Shown: positions 38,627 to 46,639 of the stretch, one piece after another | How positions within the stretch are numbered: the first letter of the stretch is position 1 | Layout: each line of letters begins with the position of its first letter | DNA from: Pseudomonas sp. | GTDB lineage: Bacteria; Pseudomonadota; Gammaproteobacteria; Pseudomonadales; Pseudomonadaceae | Direction: 5' to 3' | Assembly (NCBI RefSeq): GCF_017744435.1 | Contig: NZ_JAGIBG010000004.1 | Location: 126,327-190,326 of the forward strand | DNA length: 64,000 nucleotides | Position numbers and translations under genes: made by a program | Notes under the pieces: model-generated | What the model was told of the DNA's origin: nothing | Databases searched by the model: none | The model's input: the letters and a program-made list of their open reading frames with translations, nothing else

Positions 38627-41600
38627 ATGGGCGCACTGTGGCAATCGGAACCAACCAGAACGGAAGCATCTGAAGCACCTCCGGACAAGACGCCACAACC
38701 GCAGTCCCCACGTCAGCGCAGGCTCTGGTGGCGGCTGATTTTCCTGATCCTGCTGGTGGCACTGATTGCCCTCGGTTTCGCCGCCTACGACGAGTTCCGC
38801 ACTTCCAACCTGCAATCGCGCGAATTCAGCAAGCTGGCCACCACCCTCACCTATTCGCTGCAGCCAGGGCCGAGCGATGCGATCGTCTATCCGGGCGACG
38901 GGCCGTTCGACAAGCGCCTGGGCTACAGCGGGCTGGGCGAGTTTCTGCCACGCCTGCTGAAACGCGATTACCTGATCAGCGAACAGGTGCAGTTCTCCCC
39001 TGCCCTGATGAGCTACGTCGAGCACGGTCTGTTCGCCCCCTACATCGAGAAGATCCAGGCCGGCCTGTCGATCACCGACTGCCGCGGCGACACGCTGTAC
39101 CAGTACAACTACCCGCAGCACCTGTACCCGGATTTCGCCTCCATCCCGCCGGTGATGGTTAACAGCCTGTTGTTCATCGAAAACCGCGACCTGCTCGATA
39201 CCCAGGACGTGAAGAACAACCCGGCCGTGGACTGGCCGCGCTTTGCCAAGGCCGCGTACAGCCAGGTGGCCAAGTACCTGGCCCTGCCCGGCCAGTCGGC
39301 GGGTGGCAGCACCCTCGCCACCCAGCTGGAGAAGTACCGCCATTCGCCGGATGGCCTGACCGTCAATGGTGCCGAGAAGATCCGCCAGATGATCTCGGCC
39401 AGCGTGCGCGCCTACCAGGGTGGCCCCGACACCAGCGAAGCGCGCCACCGGATCGTGCGTGACTACCTCAACAGCGTGCCACTGTCGGCCGTGCCCGGGC
39501 ATGGCGAGGTGCATGGCATGGCCGAGGGCCTGCGGGTGTGGTACGGCGCCGATTTCGACCAGGTCAACCAGGCGCTGACCTCTACCGCCACGGACTCGGA
39601 CAGCATGGCCGCGCGCGGCCTGGCCCTGCGCCAGGTGCTGTCGCTGATGATCGCCCAGCGCCGCCCTTCGCATTACCTGTCCAAGGGCCGCGTCGAGCTT
39701 GCCGAGCTCACCGACTCGCACATTCGCGTGCTGGCGGCCGCCAAGATCATCGAGCAACCGCTGGCCGATGCGGCGCTGGCCAGCAAGGCGGTGTACCGCG
39801 ACTGGGTCGCCCAGCCGACCATCGTGCCGATCATCACCAACAAAGGCATCAGCCTGGCCCGCAACCGCCTGGCGGCGATGCTCAACCGCCCACTGTATGA
39901 CCTCGACCGCCTCGATGTGTCAGCCACCAGCACCCTGCAAGCCGACCTGCAGCTGCAGGTCAGCCAGTACCTGAAAAACCTTGCCGACCCCGAGTTCGCG
40001 GCGCAGATCGGCCTGATCGGCGAACGCCTGCTCACCTCCAAGACCACCGACCAGGTGAGCTACAGCTTCACCTTGTTCGAGCGCACCGCCGATGGTTCGC
40101 GGGTCCGTGTGCAGACCGACAGCACCAACCAGCCTTTCGATATCAACGAAGGCAGCAAGCTGGAACTGGGCTCGACCGCCAAGCTGCGCGTGCTCACGAC
40201 TTACCTGGAGATCATCGCCGAGCTGCACGACAAGTACGCCGGCAAACCTGCCGCCGAGTTGAAGAAAGTCGAAGTCGCCGAGCTCGACCGCATCACCCAG
40301 TGGTCGCTGGAATGGCTGGCACAGAACAGCAAGAACCAGAGCCTGGATGCCATGCTCGATGCGGCGCTGGAGCGCAAGTACTCGGCCAACACCGGCGAGG
40401 CCTTCTTCACCGGCGGCGGCATGCACGTGTTCAACAACTTCCGCAAGGAAGACAACAACCGCAACCCGACCCTCAAGGATGCCCTGCGCGAATCGATCAA
40501 CCTGCCGTTCATCCGCCTGATGCGCGACCTGGTGCGCTACGTCACCTACCAGCAGCCGTTCAACCGCGTGCCGCTGCTCAAGGATGACTCCGACCCGCGC
40601 CGCCAGGAATACCTGGCCCGCTTCGCCGACAAGGAAGGCACCAGCTACCTGATGCGCTTCTGGAAGAAGTACCAGCGCAAGACCTCACAGCAGCGCCTGG
40701 ACACCTTCCTCGACAGCATGCGCGCCACCCCGCAGCGCCTGGCGGCGGTGCACCGCTACCTGTTCCCCGAAGCGGGCCAGGAGACCTTCAATGCCTTCGT
40801 CCGTGCCCACAGCAAGGATGACAAGATCGCCCTGGGCAAACTCACCGACGGCAAGCTGGCGGAGATGTACGAAGCCTACGGCCCCGGCAAGTACGACCTG
40901 CCCGACCAGGGCTACATCGCCAAGGTCCACCCGCTGGACCTGTGGCTGCTGGGCTACCTGTTGAAGCACCCGAGCTCCACGCTCACCGAGATGGTCAACG
41001 CCAGCCATTTCGAGCGCCAGGAGGTCTACAGCTGGCTGTTCAAGAGCCGCCACCAGGGTGCGCGTGACAGCCGCATCCGCACCATGGTCGAGATCGAAGC
41101 GTTCCTCGATATCCATCAACGCTGGAAACGCGTGGGCTACCCGTTCGACCATCTGGTGCCGTCGCTGGCCACCGCCATCGGCAGTTCCGGCGACCGCCCG
41201 GCCGCGCTGTCGGAACTGGTCGGCATCATCCAGAACGACGGCGTGCGCCTGCCGACGCTGCGCATCGACACCCTGCATTTTGCCGCCAATACGCCCTACG
41301 AGACCAAGCTGGTCAGCGACCCGGACCGGGGTGTGCGGATTCTGCCGGTGGAAGTGGCGCGGGCGCTGAAAGGGGCCATGTCGCAAGTGGTCGATGCCGG
41401 TACCGCGCGGCGCATCTCCGGCAGCTTCAAGCTCAAGGATGGCACGCCGCTGGTGATGGGCGGCAAGACCGGCACCGGCGACAACCGTATCGAAAGCTTC
41501 GGCGCTGGTGGCCGGCTGATTGGCTCACGCTCGCTCAACCGTACTGCCACCTTCGTGTTCTTCCTCGGTGAAAACCACTTCGGCACCCTGACCGCCTTCG

Positions 41601-41764
41601 TCCCTGGGCGCTCGGCGGAAGCCTTCAAGTTCACCTCGGCGCTGCCGGTGCAGGTGCTCAAGGGCATGGCGCCGATCCTGATGCCGTACTTGCAGCCAGG
41701 TAACCCGAACGAGTGCAAACCACCGCAGGTTGCCATGCATGGCGACGATTCATCTAAAACGTAG
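38627..41764 (+). CDS. Atypical bifunctional penicillin-binding protein (GT51 + transpeptidase), 1,045 residues
   Basis: Predicted peptidoglycan glycosyltransferase/transpeptidase anchored by one helix (LWWRLIFLILLVALIALGFAAY) after a 38-residue cytoplasmic tail. The GT51 part has the catalytic Glu E185 in FIENRDL and GGSTLATQLEKY. The transpeptidase part has S516-T-A-K (SxxK), S623-I-N (SxN) and K947-T-G. The spacing is unusual: more than 300 residues separate SxN from KTG, and the protein is longer than PBP1a/1b of pseudomonads. ATG 38627 is preferred to a TTG at 38618. It is a third-type, non-essential class A enzyme by inference. Confidence 0.85.
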   Translation: MGALWQSEPTRTEASEAPPDKTPQPQSPRQRRLWWRLIFLILLVALIALGFAAYDEFRTSNLQSREFSKLATTLTYSLQPGPSDAIVYPGDGPFDKRLGYSGLGEFLPRLLKRDYLISEQVQFSPALMSYVEHGLFAPYIEKIQAGLSITDCRGDTLYQYNYPQHLYPDFASIPPVMVNSLLFIENRDLLDTQDVKNNPAVDWPRFAKAAYSQVAKYLALPGQSAGGSTLATQLEKYRHSPDGLTVNGAEKIRQMISASVRAYQGGPDTSEARHRIVRDYLNSVPLSAVPGHGEVHGMAEGLRVWYGADFDQVNQALTSTATDSDSMAARGLALRQVLSLMIAQRRPSHYLSKGRVELAELTDSHIRVLAAAKIIEQPLADAALASKAVYRDWVAQPTIVPIITNKGISLARNRLAAMLNRPLYDLDRLDVSATSTLQADLQLQVSQYLKNLADPEFAAQIGLIGERLLTSKTTDQVSYSFTLFERTADGSRVRVQTDSTNQPFDINEGSKLELGSTAKLRVLTTYLEIIAELHDKYAGKPAAELKKVEVAELDRITQWSLEWLAQNSKNQSLDAMLDAALERKYSANTGEAFFTGGGMHVFNNFRKEDNNRNPTLKDALRESINLPFIRLMRDLVRYVTYQQPFNRVPLLKDDSDPRRQEYLARFADKEGTSYLMRFWKKYQRKTSQQRLDTFLDSMRATPQRLAAVHRYLFPEAGQETFNAFVRAHSKDDKIALGKLTDGKLAEMYEAYGPGKYDLPDQGYIAKVHPLDLWLLGYLLKHPSSTLTEMVNASHFERQEVYSWLFKSRHQGARDSRIRTMVEIEAFLDIHQRWKRVGYPFDHLVPSLATAIGSSGDRPAALSELVGIIQNDGVRLPTLRIDTLHFAANTPYETKLVSDPDRGVRILPVEVARALKGAMSQVVDAGTARRISGSFKLKDGTPLVMGGKTGTGDNRIESFGAGGRLIGSRSLNRTATFVFFLGENHFGTLTAFVPGRSAEAFKFTSALPVQVLKGMAPILMPYLQPGNPNECKPPQVAMHGDDSSKT

Positions 41765-41779
41765 ATGATAATCATCGGC
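41761..41779 (+). promoter_or_regulatory. Candidate Fur box upstream of padR-sip
   Basis: GTAGATGATAATCATCGGC matches 13 of 19 positions of the Fur consensus, including the uninterrupted core ATGATAATCAT. It overlaps the stop codon of the preceding gene. Confidence 0.65.
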
Positions 41780-41798
41780 ATTTAGAGGCTTGTGTTTA

Positions 41799-41830
41799 GA
41801 TATATCTTGAGTAATATCTTGCGATATATC
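41799..41830 (+). promoter_or_regulatory. Candidate PadR (YqjI-like) operator
   Basis: Two copies of the self-palindrome GATATATC (41799-41806 and 41823-41830) lie 24 bases apart, about 20 bases before the padR start. PadR regulators bind AT-rich dyads in their own promoters, so this is a plausible autoregulatory site. Confidence 0.5.
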
Positions 41831-41850
41831 GAAACACAGGGAGCCTCTAA

Positions 41851-42396
41851 ATGCGTGACCATTCCGCACATGACCCTTTTGAACGCCGCCCCGCCCGGGG
41901 CGAGCGTGGCCCACGGGTTTTCGCCCCGGGCGACCTCAAGCTGCTGATGCTGTCGATGCTGGCCGAACAACCGGGCCATGGCTATGACCTGATCCGCCAG
42001 ATCGAGAACCTGTTCGACGGCAGCTACACGCCGAGCCCCGGCGTGATCTACCCCACCCTCAATTTCCTCGAAGAAGCCGAGTTGATCAGTGGCCAGGTGC
42101 ACGGCAGCAAACGCCTGTACGCCATTACCGCTGCCGGCCGTAACGCGCTGGCCGATCAGGCCGTCGCCCTGGATGGCGTGCGCATGCGCATCGAAGTCAG
42201 CAAGCGCGCCCTGCGCGGCCACGACCGCCCGCCAGAAATCCACGAGGCGGTCGGCAACCTGCGCCATGCCCTGCACATGCACAGCGGCCGCTGGACGCCG
42301 GAAGAAATCGAACGGGTGCGCAACCTGCTCAACGACACTGCCAAGGCCATCGCCTCCGGGCCGGCCGATCCAGTCAGGGAGAATCCCCATGAGTGA
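41851..42396 (+). CDS. PadR-family transcriptional regulator (YqjI-like)
   Basis: Winged-helix repressor of 181 residues. The core reads LKLLMLSMLAEQPGHGYDLIRQIENLFDGSYTPSPGVIYPTLNFLEEAELI, close to E. coli YqjI, the nickel-responsive repressor of the ferric reductase gene yqjH. The long Cys/His-rich N-terminal extension of YqjI is missing; only H4 and H7 remain in the first 13 residues. The gene overlaps the downstream siderophore-interacting reductase gene by eight bases, whereas in E. coli the pair is divergent. Confidence 0.88.
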   Translation: MRDHSAHDPFERRPARGERGPRVFAPGDLKLLMLSMLAEQPGHGYDLIRQIENLFDGSYTPSPGVIYPTLNFLEEAELISGQVHGSKRLYAITAAGRNALADQAVALDGVRMRIEVSKRALRGHDRPPEIHEAVGNLRHALHMHSGRWTPEEIERVRNLLNDTAKAIASGPADPVRENPHE

Positions 42397-43147
42397 CACC
42401 ATTCACCGCGTCAACCACGAAATTCGCCAACGTCGCCTGCAGGTGCTGCGGGTCACCGAGCTCACCCCGCGCATGCGCCGCATCACCCTTGGAGGCGCCG
42501 AGCTGCAGGGCTTCACCAGCCTGGGCAGTGACGACCACATCAAGTTGCTGTTCGCTGAAACAGCCGAGCAGCAGCAGGCCATCGACGCCCGCAACCTGGG
42601 CCGTGACGGCGGCGCCCGGCCGACCATGCGCGAGTACACGCCGCGCCGTATCGACCTGGTGGCCAACGAACTGGACATCGATTTCGTGCTGCACGGCGAC
42701 GGCCCAGCTTCGACCTGGGCGGCCCAGGCGGCACCGGGGCAGACGCTGGACATCGCCGGGCCACGGGCTTCGATGGTGGTGCCGGATATCTTCGACAGCT
42801 ACCTGCTGGTGGGTGACGAAACGGCGATCCCGGCGATTGGCCGGCGACTGGAAGAACTCCCGGCGGGGCGGCGGGTGCTGACAGTGATCCAGATCGAGGA
42901 TGAACAGGAACGCCAGCCGCTGCCGAGTGCGGCGCAGGTCGAAGTCATCTGGGTCAAGCGGGATGAGGACCTGTTGGCGTTGCTCAAGGATCTGGCATTG
43001 CCGGAAGGCAAGCTGTACAGCTGGGTGGCGCTGGAGAAGTCGCTGACCCGGCTGACCAAGGCGCTGCTGCTGGAGAAGGGCGTGGCCGAGGATGCCCTCA
43101 AGGCGGCCGCTTACTGGCGTGCCGACGGGACCGCGGACGACGAGTGA
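42389..43147 (+). CDS. Siderophore-interacting protein / NADPH ferric-chelate reductase (YqjH/ViuB family)
   Basis: Cytoplasmic flavoenzyme that releases iron from imported ferric siderophores. The 252 residues contain the FAD-binding domain (REYTPRRIDLVANELDIDFVLHG) and the SIP C-terminal domain (YLLVGDETAIPAIGRRLEEL, LEKSLTRLTKALLLEKG). I start at ATG 42389 with AGGGAGA upstream. It is coupled to the PadR gene and lies behind the Fur box, so it should be made under iron limitation. Confidence 0.92.
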   Translation: MSDTIHRVNHEIRQRRLQVLRVTELTPRMRRITLGGAELQGFTSLGSDDHIKLLFAETAEQQQAIDARNLGRDGGARPTMREYTPRRIDLVANELDIDFVLHGDGPASTWAAQAAPGQTLDIAGPRASMVVPDIFDSYLLVGDETAIPAIGRRLEELPAGRRVLTVIQIEDEQERQPLPSAAQVEVIWVKRDEDLLALLKDLALPEGKLYSWVALEKSLTRLTKALLLEKGVAEDALKAAAYWRADGTADDE

Positions 43148-43157
43148 TTTGCTCTCT

Positions 43158-43267
43158 CCTGCACCGGCCTCTTCGCGGGCACGCCCGCTCCCACAGGTAC
43201 TGCGCAAACCTTGAGGGCTACAGTGTTCCTGTGGGAGCGGGCATGCCCGCGAAAAGGCCGGTGCAGG
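43158..43267. repeat. Inverted REP pair (REPIN)
   Basis: CCTGCACCGGCCTCTTCGCG and its near reverse complement at the right end flank a spacer nearly identical to that of the element at 26,654. It separates the reductase gene from the convergent Pr6Pr gene. Confidence 0.92.
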
Positions 43268-43903
43268 TCAAGCCAATCTGTACCTTCCCCGCCACCGATC
43301 CAGCCCCAGCAACACCAGGCCAATCCCCCAGAACCCCGCCAACACCCCCAGGGCATTGAGCATCACCTGCCCATACCCCAGGGTCGCCACATCGATGAAC
43401 GGGTAGGCATACGCCCCGATCTCACTCCCCCGCCACAGCGCATAGACGAAATACACCGCTGGGTACAGCGCCCATACCACCAGGTGCCAGAGCCGCAGGC
43501 AGCCCTTGGGCACCTCGAACCACCAGTACAAGGCGAACAGCACCGGCATCACATCGTGCAACAGTTCATCCGCCAGCCACTCCCAGCCTTCGGGCTGCCA
43601 CAGGTGGCGCAGCAGCACGCTGTAAGCCAACGCCACCAGCACGATGCTGGCCGCCACCGCAGAACTCACCGATGGCGACAGAAACCAGCGTCTGGCCGCC
43701 GACTCCCGGCCAAAAGCCGCATAGCTGAGCACCGTCGCCACCAGGGTATTGGTCAGCACCGTGAAGTAACCGAACACATTGATCAGCCCGCCAATCAGGC
43801 TGGCTTGCTCCTGCCAGCGCGCCAGCAGCACCAGGTAGACCTGCACCGTGAGGCCGAACCAGCCAAGCAACGCCATCGACGTCAGCCAGGGGCGCCGTGG
43901 CAT
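43268..43903 (-). CDS. Pr6Pr-family membrane protein
   Basis: Integral membrane protein of 211 residues with about six helices and no known activity. The regions INVFGYFTVLTNTLVATVL, LLHDVMPVLFALYWW and VYFVYALWRGSEIGAYAYPFIDVATLGYGQVMLN are typical of the Pr6Pr (FAR-17a/AIG1-like) family; some eukaryotic members of the wider group are lipid hydrolases. Its start lies immediately after the VF530 gene stop, suggesting a two-gene transcript. Confidence 0.82.
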   Translation of the reverse strand: MPRRPWLTSMALLGWFGLTVQVYLVLLARWQEQASLIGGLINVFGYFTVLTNTLVATVLSYAAFGRESAARRWFLSPSVSSAVAASIVLVALAYSVLLRHLWQPEGWEWLADELLHDVMPVLFALYWWFEVPKGCLRLWHLVVWALYPAVYFVYALWRGSEIGAYAYPFIDVATLGYGQVMLNALGVLAGFWGIGLVLLGLDRWRGRYRLA

Positions 43904-43904
43904 G

Positions 43905-44126
43905 TCAGGCCTGGCGCTGCAGCTTCACGTACAACTGCTCGACCTTCTCCCGCGCCCAGGGCGTCTTGCGCAGGAAGGTCAGGCTCGACTTGATGCTCGG
44001 GTTGCTTTTGAAGCAGCGCACATCAACGCGTTCGGCCAGGCCCTGCCATTGGTAGTGCGCCACCAGTTCGGTGAGGATCTGTTCGAGGGTCTTGCCGTGC
44101 AGCGCGTTGTGTTGGGCCGTGCTCAT
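43905..44126 (-). CDS. VF530-family protein (DUF2132)
   Basis: Small conserved protein of 73 residues. The whole family pattern is present: [19 protein letters not shown], then [20 protein letters not shown] and [11 protein letters not shown]. The family is annotated as DNA-binding on structural similarity, but the function is unproven. It starts at ATG 44126 and precedes the Pr6Pr gene by a single base. Confidence 0.9.
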   Translation of the reverse strand: MSTAQHNALHGKTLEQILTELVAHYQWQGLAERVDVRCFKSNPSIKSSLTFLRKTPWAREKVEQLYVKLQRQA

Positions 44127-44242
44127 GCCAGTGCTCCGTAGGAAAGATGCGCACCTTACACGAGTGTAGTGGCGGGTGGGATCCGTGTTGTCTGCGGAAA
44201 AACCACTGGCCAGGGGCAAAAGCTCTGTGCTGAAATAGCAAT

Positions 44243-44255
44243 GTTATATTGTAAC
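44243..44255 (+). promoter_or_regulatory. Zur box upstream of the zinc receptor gene
   Basis: GTTATATTGTAAC matches GTTATANTATAAC at all but one position; the extended repeat TGTTA...TAACA is a perfect dyad. It lies 37 bases before the start of a ZnuD-like receptor gene, so zinc repression through Zur is likely. Confidence 0.78.
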
Positions 44256-44291
44256 AACACAAAAGCATCTGCCAAGGAACGCCTCATCCCC

Positions 44292-46337
44292 ATGCTGCAC
44301 ATCCCGCTCCGCCTCTCCCCCCTCGCTGTCGCCCTGTGGCTCGCGTCATCACCCAGCCAAGCCGTGGAACTGGAACCCCAGGTCATCACCGCCAATCCAC
44401 TGGGCAACCGTCAACTGGCTGCCCCCAGCACCGTGCTTGAAGGTGACGACCTGCTGCAACAGCAGCACGGCAGCCTCGGTGAAACCCTGAACAAGCAACC
44501 CGGCGTGGCTTCCACCTGGTTCGGCCCTGGTGCCAGCCGCCCGGTGATTCGCGGCCTGGATGGCGACCGCATACGCATCCTGCGCAATGGCGTGGGTGCC
44601 CTGGATGCCTCGTCGCTGTCCTATGACCACGCCGTGCCGCTGGACCCGGTCACGGTCGAGCGCGTGGAAATCGTCCGCGGCCCGGCCGCCCTGCTGTACG
44701 GCGGCAATGCCATCGGCGGCGTGATCAACACCTTCGACAACCGCATCCCCGACTCGCCGATCGAGGGCATCCACGGTGCTGGCGAACTGCGCTATGGCGG
44801 TGCCGATACCACCCGCAGCAGTGCAGGCAAGCTGGAAGCCGGTGACGGCAGTTTCGCCTTGCACCTGGATGCCAACAGCCGCCAGTTCAACGACCTGCGC
44901 ATTCCCGGCTACGCGCAGAGCGCCAAGGTCCGTGACCCCGACGCGCCTGGCAGTCGCCACCGCCTGGAAAACAGCGACGGCCGCCAGGACGGTGGCGCGA
45001 TCGGCGGTTCCTACAACTGGGAGCATGGCTATGCCGGCCTGTCCTACAGCCGCTACGACAGCAACTACGGCTCGGTGGCCGAGTCCGGCGTGCGCCTGGA
45101 CATGAAGCAGGACCACTACGCCTTTGCCTCGGAGCTGCGTGACCTGGACGGCCCGTTCAGCTCGGTCAAGGTCGATGCGGGCTACACCGACTACGAGCAC
45201 AGCGAGATCGAAGAAGGCGAAGTACACACCACCTTCAAGAACAAGGGCTACGAAGCCCGCATCGAAGCCCGTCATCAGCCGCTCGGTCCGCTCGAAGGCG
45301 TGATTGGCGCACAGGTCAGCCGCAACGAGTTTTCGGCGCTGGGCGAGGAAGCCTTCGTCCCGCACACCGACACCGACAGCCTGGCGCTGTTCATGCTCGA
45401 GCAGTGGCAGGCCACCGAGCGCCTGAACCTGAGCCTCGGCGCACGCCTGGAACACACCCGCGTCGACCCCGATGCCAAGGGCAACGAGAACTTCGTCGAC
45501 GCCGACAGCGCCAGCAGCTTCAACGCCTTCAGCCTGTCCTCGGGCGCGGTATACCAGCTCGACCCGATCTGGTCGCTGGCGGCCAATCTCGGCTACACCG
45601 AACGCGCCCCGACGTTCTACGAGCTCTATGCCAACGGCGCCCACGTCGCCACCGGCGCGTACGAAGTCGGTGATGCCAGCCTGAACAAGGAAAAGGCCAT
45701 TTCCGCCGACCTGGCTCTGCGCTTCGACAATGGCACCCACAAAGGCAGCGTCGGGGTGTTCTACAGCCACTTCCGCAACTACATCGGCCTGATCGGCACG
45801 GGCAACCTGCGTGAAGGCCATGACCACGACCATGACGAAGATGATCACGACCACGATCATGACGATGGCGGCTTCCCCGAGTACCAGTACCAGGGCGTGC
45901 GTGCGCGTTTCTACGGCATCGAGGCGCAGGACCGCTGGCAACTGCTCGAGAACCGCTATGGCAGCTTCGCACTGGAGTTGTCCGGCGACTACACCCGGGC
46001 CAAGAACCTCGACAGCGGCGAGCCGTTGCCGCGCATTGCCCCGCTGCGGCTGAACAGTGGCCTGGTCTGGGAACTGGACCGCTGGCAGGCACGGGTCGAA
46101 GTGCAACATGCCGCATCGCAGCACCGCAAGCCTGAGAATGAGACCAGCACCGATGGCTACACCACGCTCGGGGCCAGCGTCGGTTACCGCTTCGACATCG
46201 GCCAGAGCCAGTGGCTGGCCTTCGTGCGCGGCGAGAACCTGACCGACCAGACCGTGCGCTACGCGAGTTCGATCCTGCGGGATATCGCGCCAGCGCCGGG
46301 GCGTAGCGTGGAAATCGGGCTGCGCACAACGTTCTGA
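44292..46337 (+). CDS. TonB-dependent zinc receptor, ZnuD-like
   Basis: Outer-membrane TonB-dependent transporter, 681 residues. It has a signal peptide (ending PSQA), a plug domain (PQVITANPLG, RPVIRGLDGDRIRILRNG, VERVEIVRGPAALLYGGNAIGGVINTFDNR) and a beta-barrel ending in the aromatic RTTF. Residues 508-526 form an acidic His-rich loop with six histidines (H510-H523), as in meningococcal ZnuD. With the Zur box upstream this points to zinc uptake. I use ATG 44292; longer starts would run over the Zur box. Confidence 0.88.
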   Translation: MLHIPLRLSPLAVALWLASSPSQAVELEPQVITANPLGNRQLAAPSTVLEGDDLLQQQHGSLGETLNKQPGVASTWFGPGASRPVIRGLDGDRIRILRNGVGALDASSLSYDHAVPLDPVTVERVEIVRGPAALLYGGNAIGGVINTFDNRIPDSPIEGIHGAGELRYGGADTTRSSAGKLEAGDGSFALHLDANSRQFNDLRIPGYAQSAKVRDPDAPGSRHRLENSDGRQDGGAIGGSYNWEHGYAGLSYSRYDSNYGSVAESGVRLDMKQDHYAFASELRDLDGPFSSVKVDAGYTDYEHSEIEEGEVHTTFKNKGYEARIEARHQPLGPLEGVIGAQVSRNEFSALGEEAFVPHTDTDSLALFMLEQWQATERLNLSLGARLEHTRVDPDAKGNENFVDADSASSFNAFSLSSGAVYQLDPIWSLAANLGYTERAPTFYELYANGAHVATGAYEVGDASLNKEKAISADLALRFDNGTHKGSVGVFYSHFRNYIGLIGTGNLREGHDHDHDEDDHDHDHDDGGFPEYQYQGVRARFYGIEAQDRWQLLENRYGSFALELSGDYTRAKNLDSGEPLPRIAPLRLNSGLVWELDRWQARVEVQHAASQHRKPENETSTDGYTTLGASVGYRFDIGQSQWLAFVRGENLTDQTVRYASSILRDIAPAPGRSVEIGLRTTF

Positions 46338-46639
46338 CCTGACGCCGTCCCTGTGGGAGCGGGTTCATCGGGGCGCCGAACCGCCGCGAATGCGGCATTT
46401 GCCCTGGCATCGCATTCGCAGGGAAACCTGCTCCCACAGGCCATGGCAACATGGCTTTGTTACTGGATCAGCAACAATCAACTGCGACATTTTGTCTTTT
46501 TTTCTTACAACTTCCCCTATATCCTCCCCGCCGCAAGCTGAATCGCTTCACCCAGCATTCCCCATTGCCACTTCCATCGAAGAGCCCGCTCCTCGGTGCG
46601 CTTGCCGTTTGCTCAATAATCAAAAGATAGCGCTATCTC
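46338..46639. other. Intergenic region upstream of oprB
   Basis: The 302-base gap contains a REP pair on its left and an AT/T-rich stretch (46,485-46,530) on its right, probably holding the oprB promoter. No gene seen. Confidence 0.45.
46350..46441. repeat. Divergent inverted REP pair
   Basis: CCTGTGGGAGCGGGTTCATC on the left and AACCTGCTCCCACAGG on the right enclose a GC hairpin (CGCGAATGCGGC...GCATTCGC). It follows the zinc receptor stop. Confidence 0.82.

Noticed and set aside
43158..43267. CRISPR-like repeats
   Set aside because: The repeats are inverted REP pairs occurring singly at gene ends, with no tandem array and no cas genes.
46605..46625. Crc/Hfq motif before oprB
   Set aside because: The A-rich stretch AATAATCAAAAG breaks the AANAAYAA pattern.
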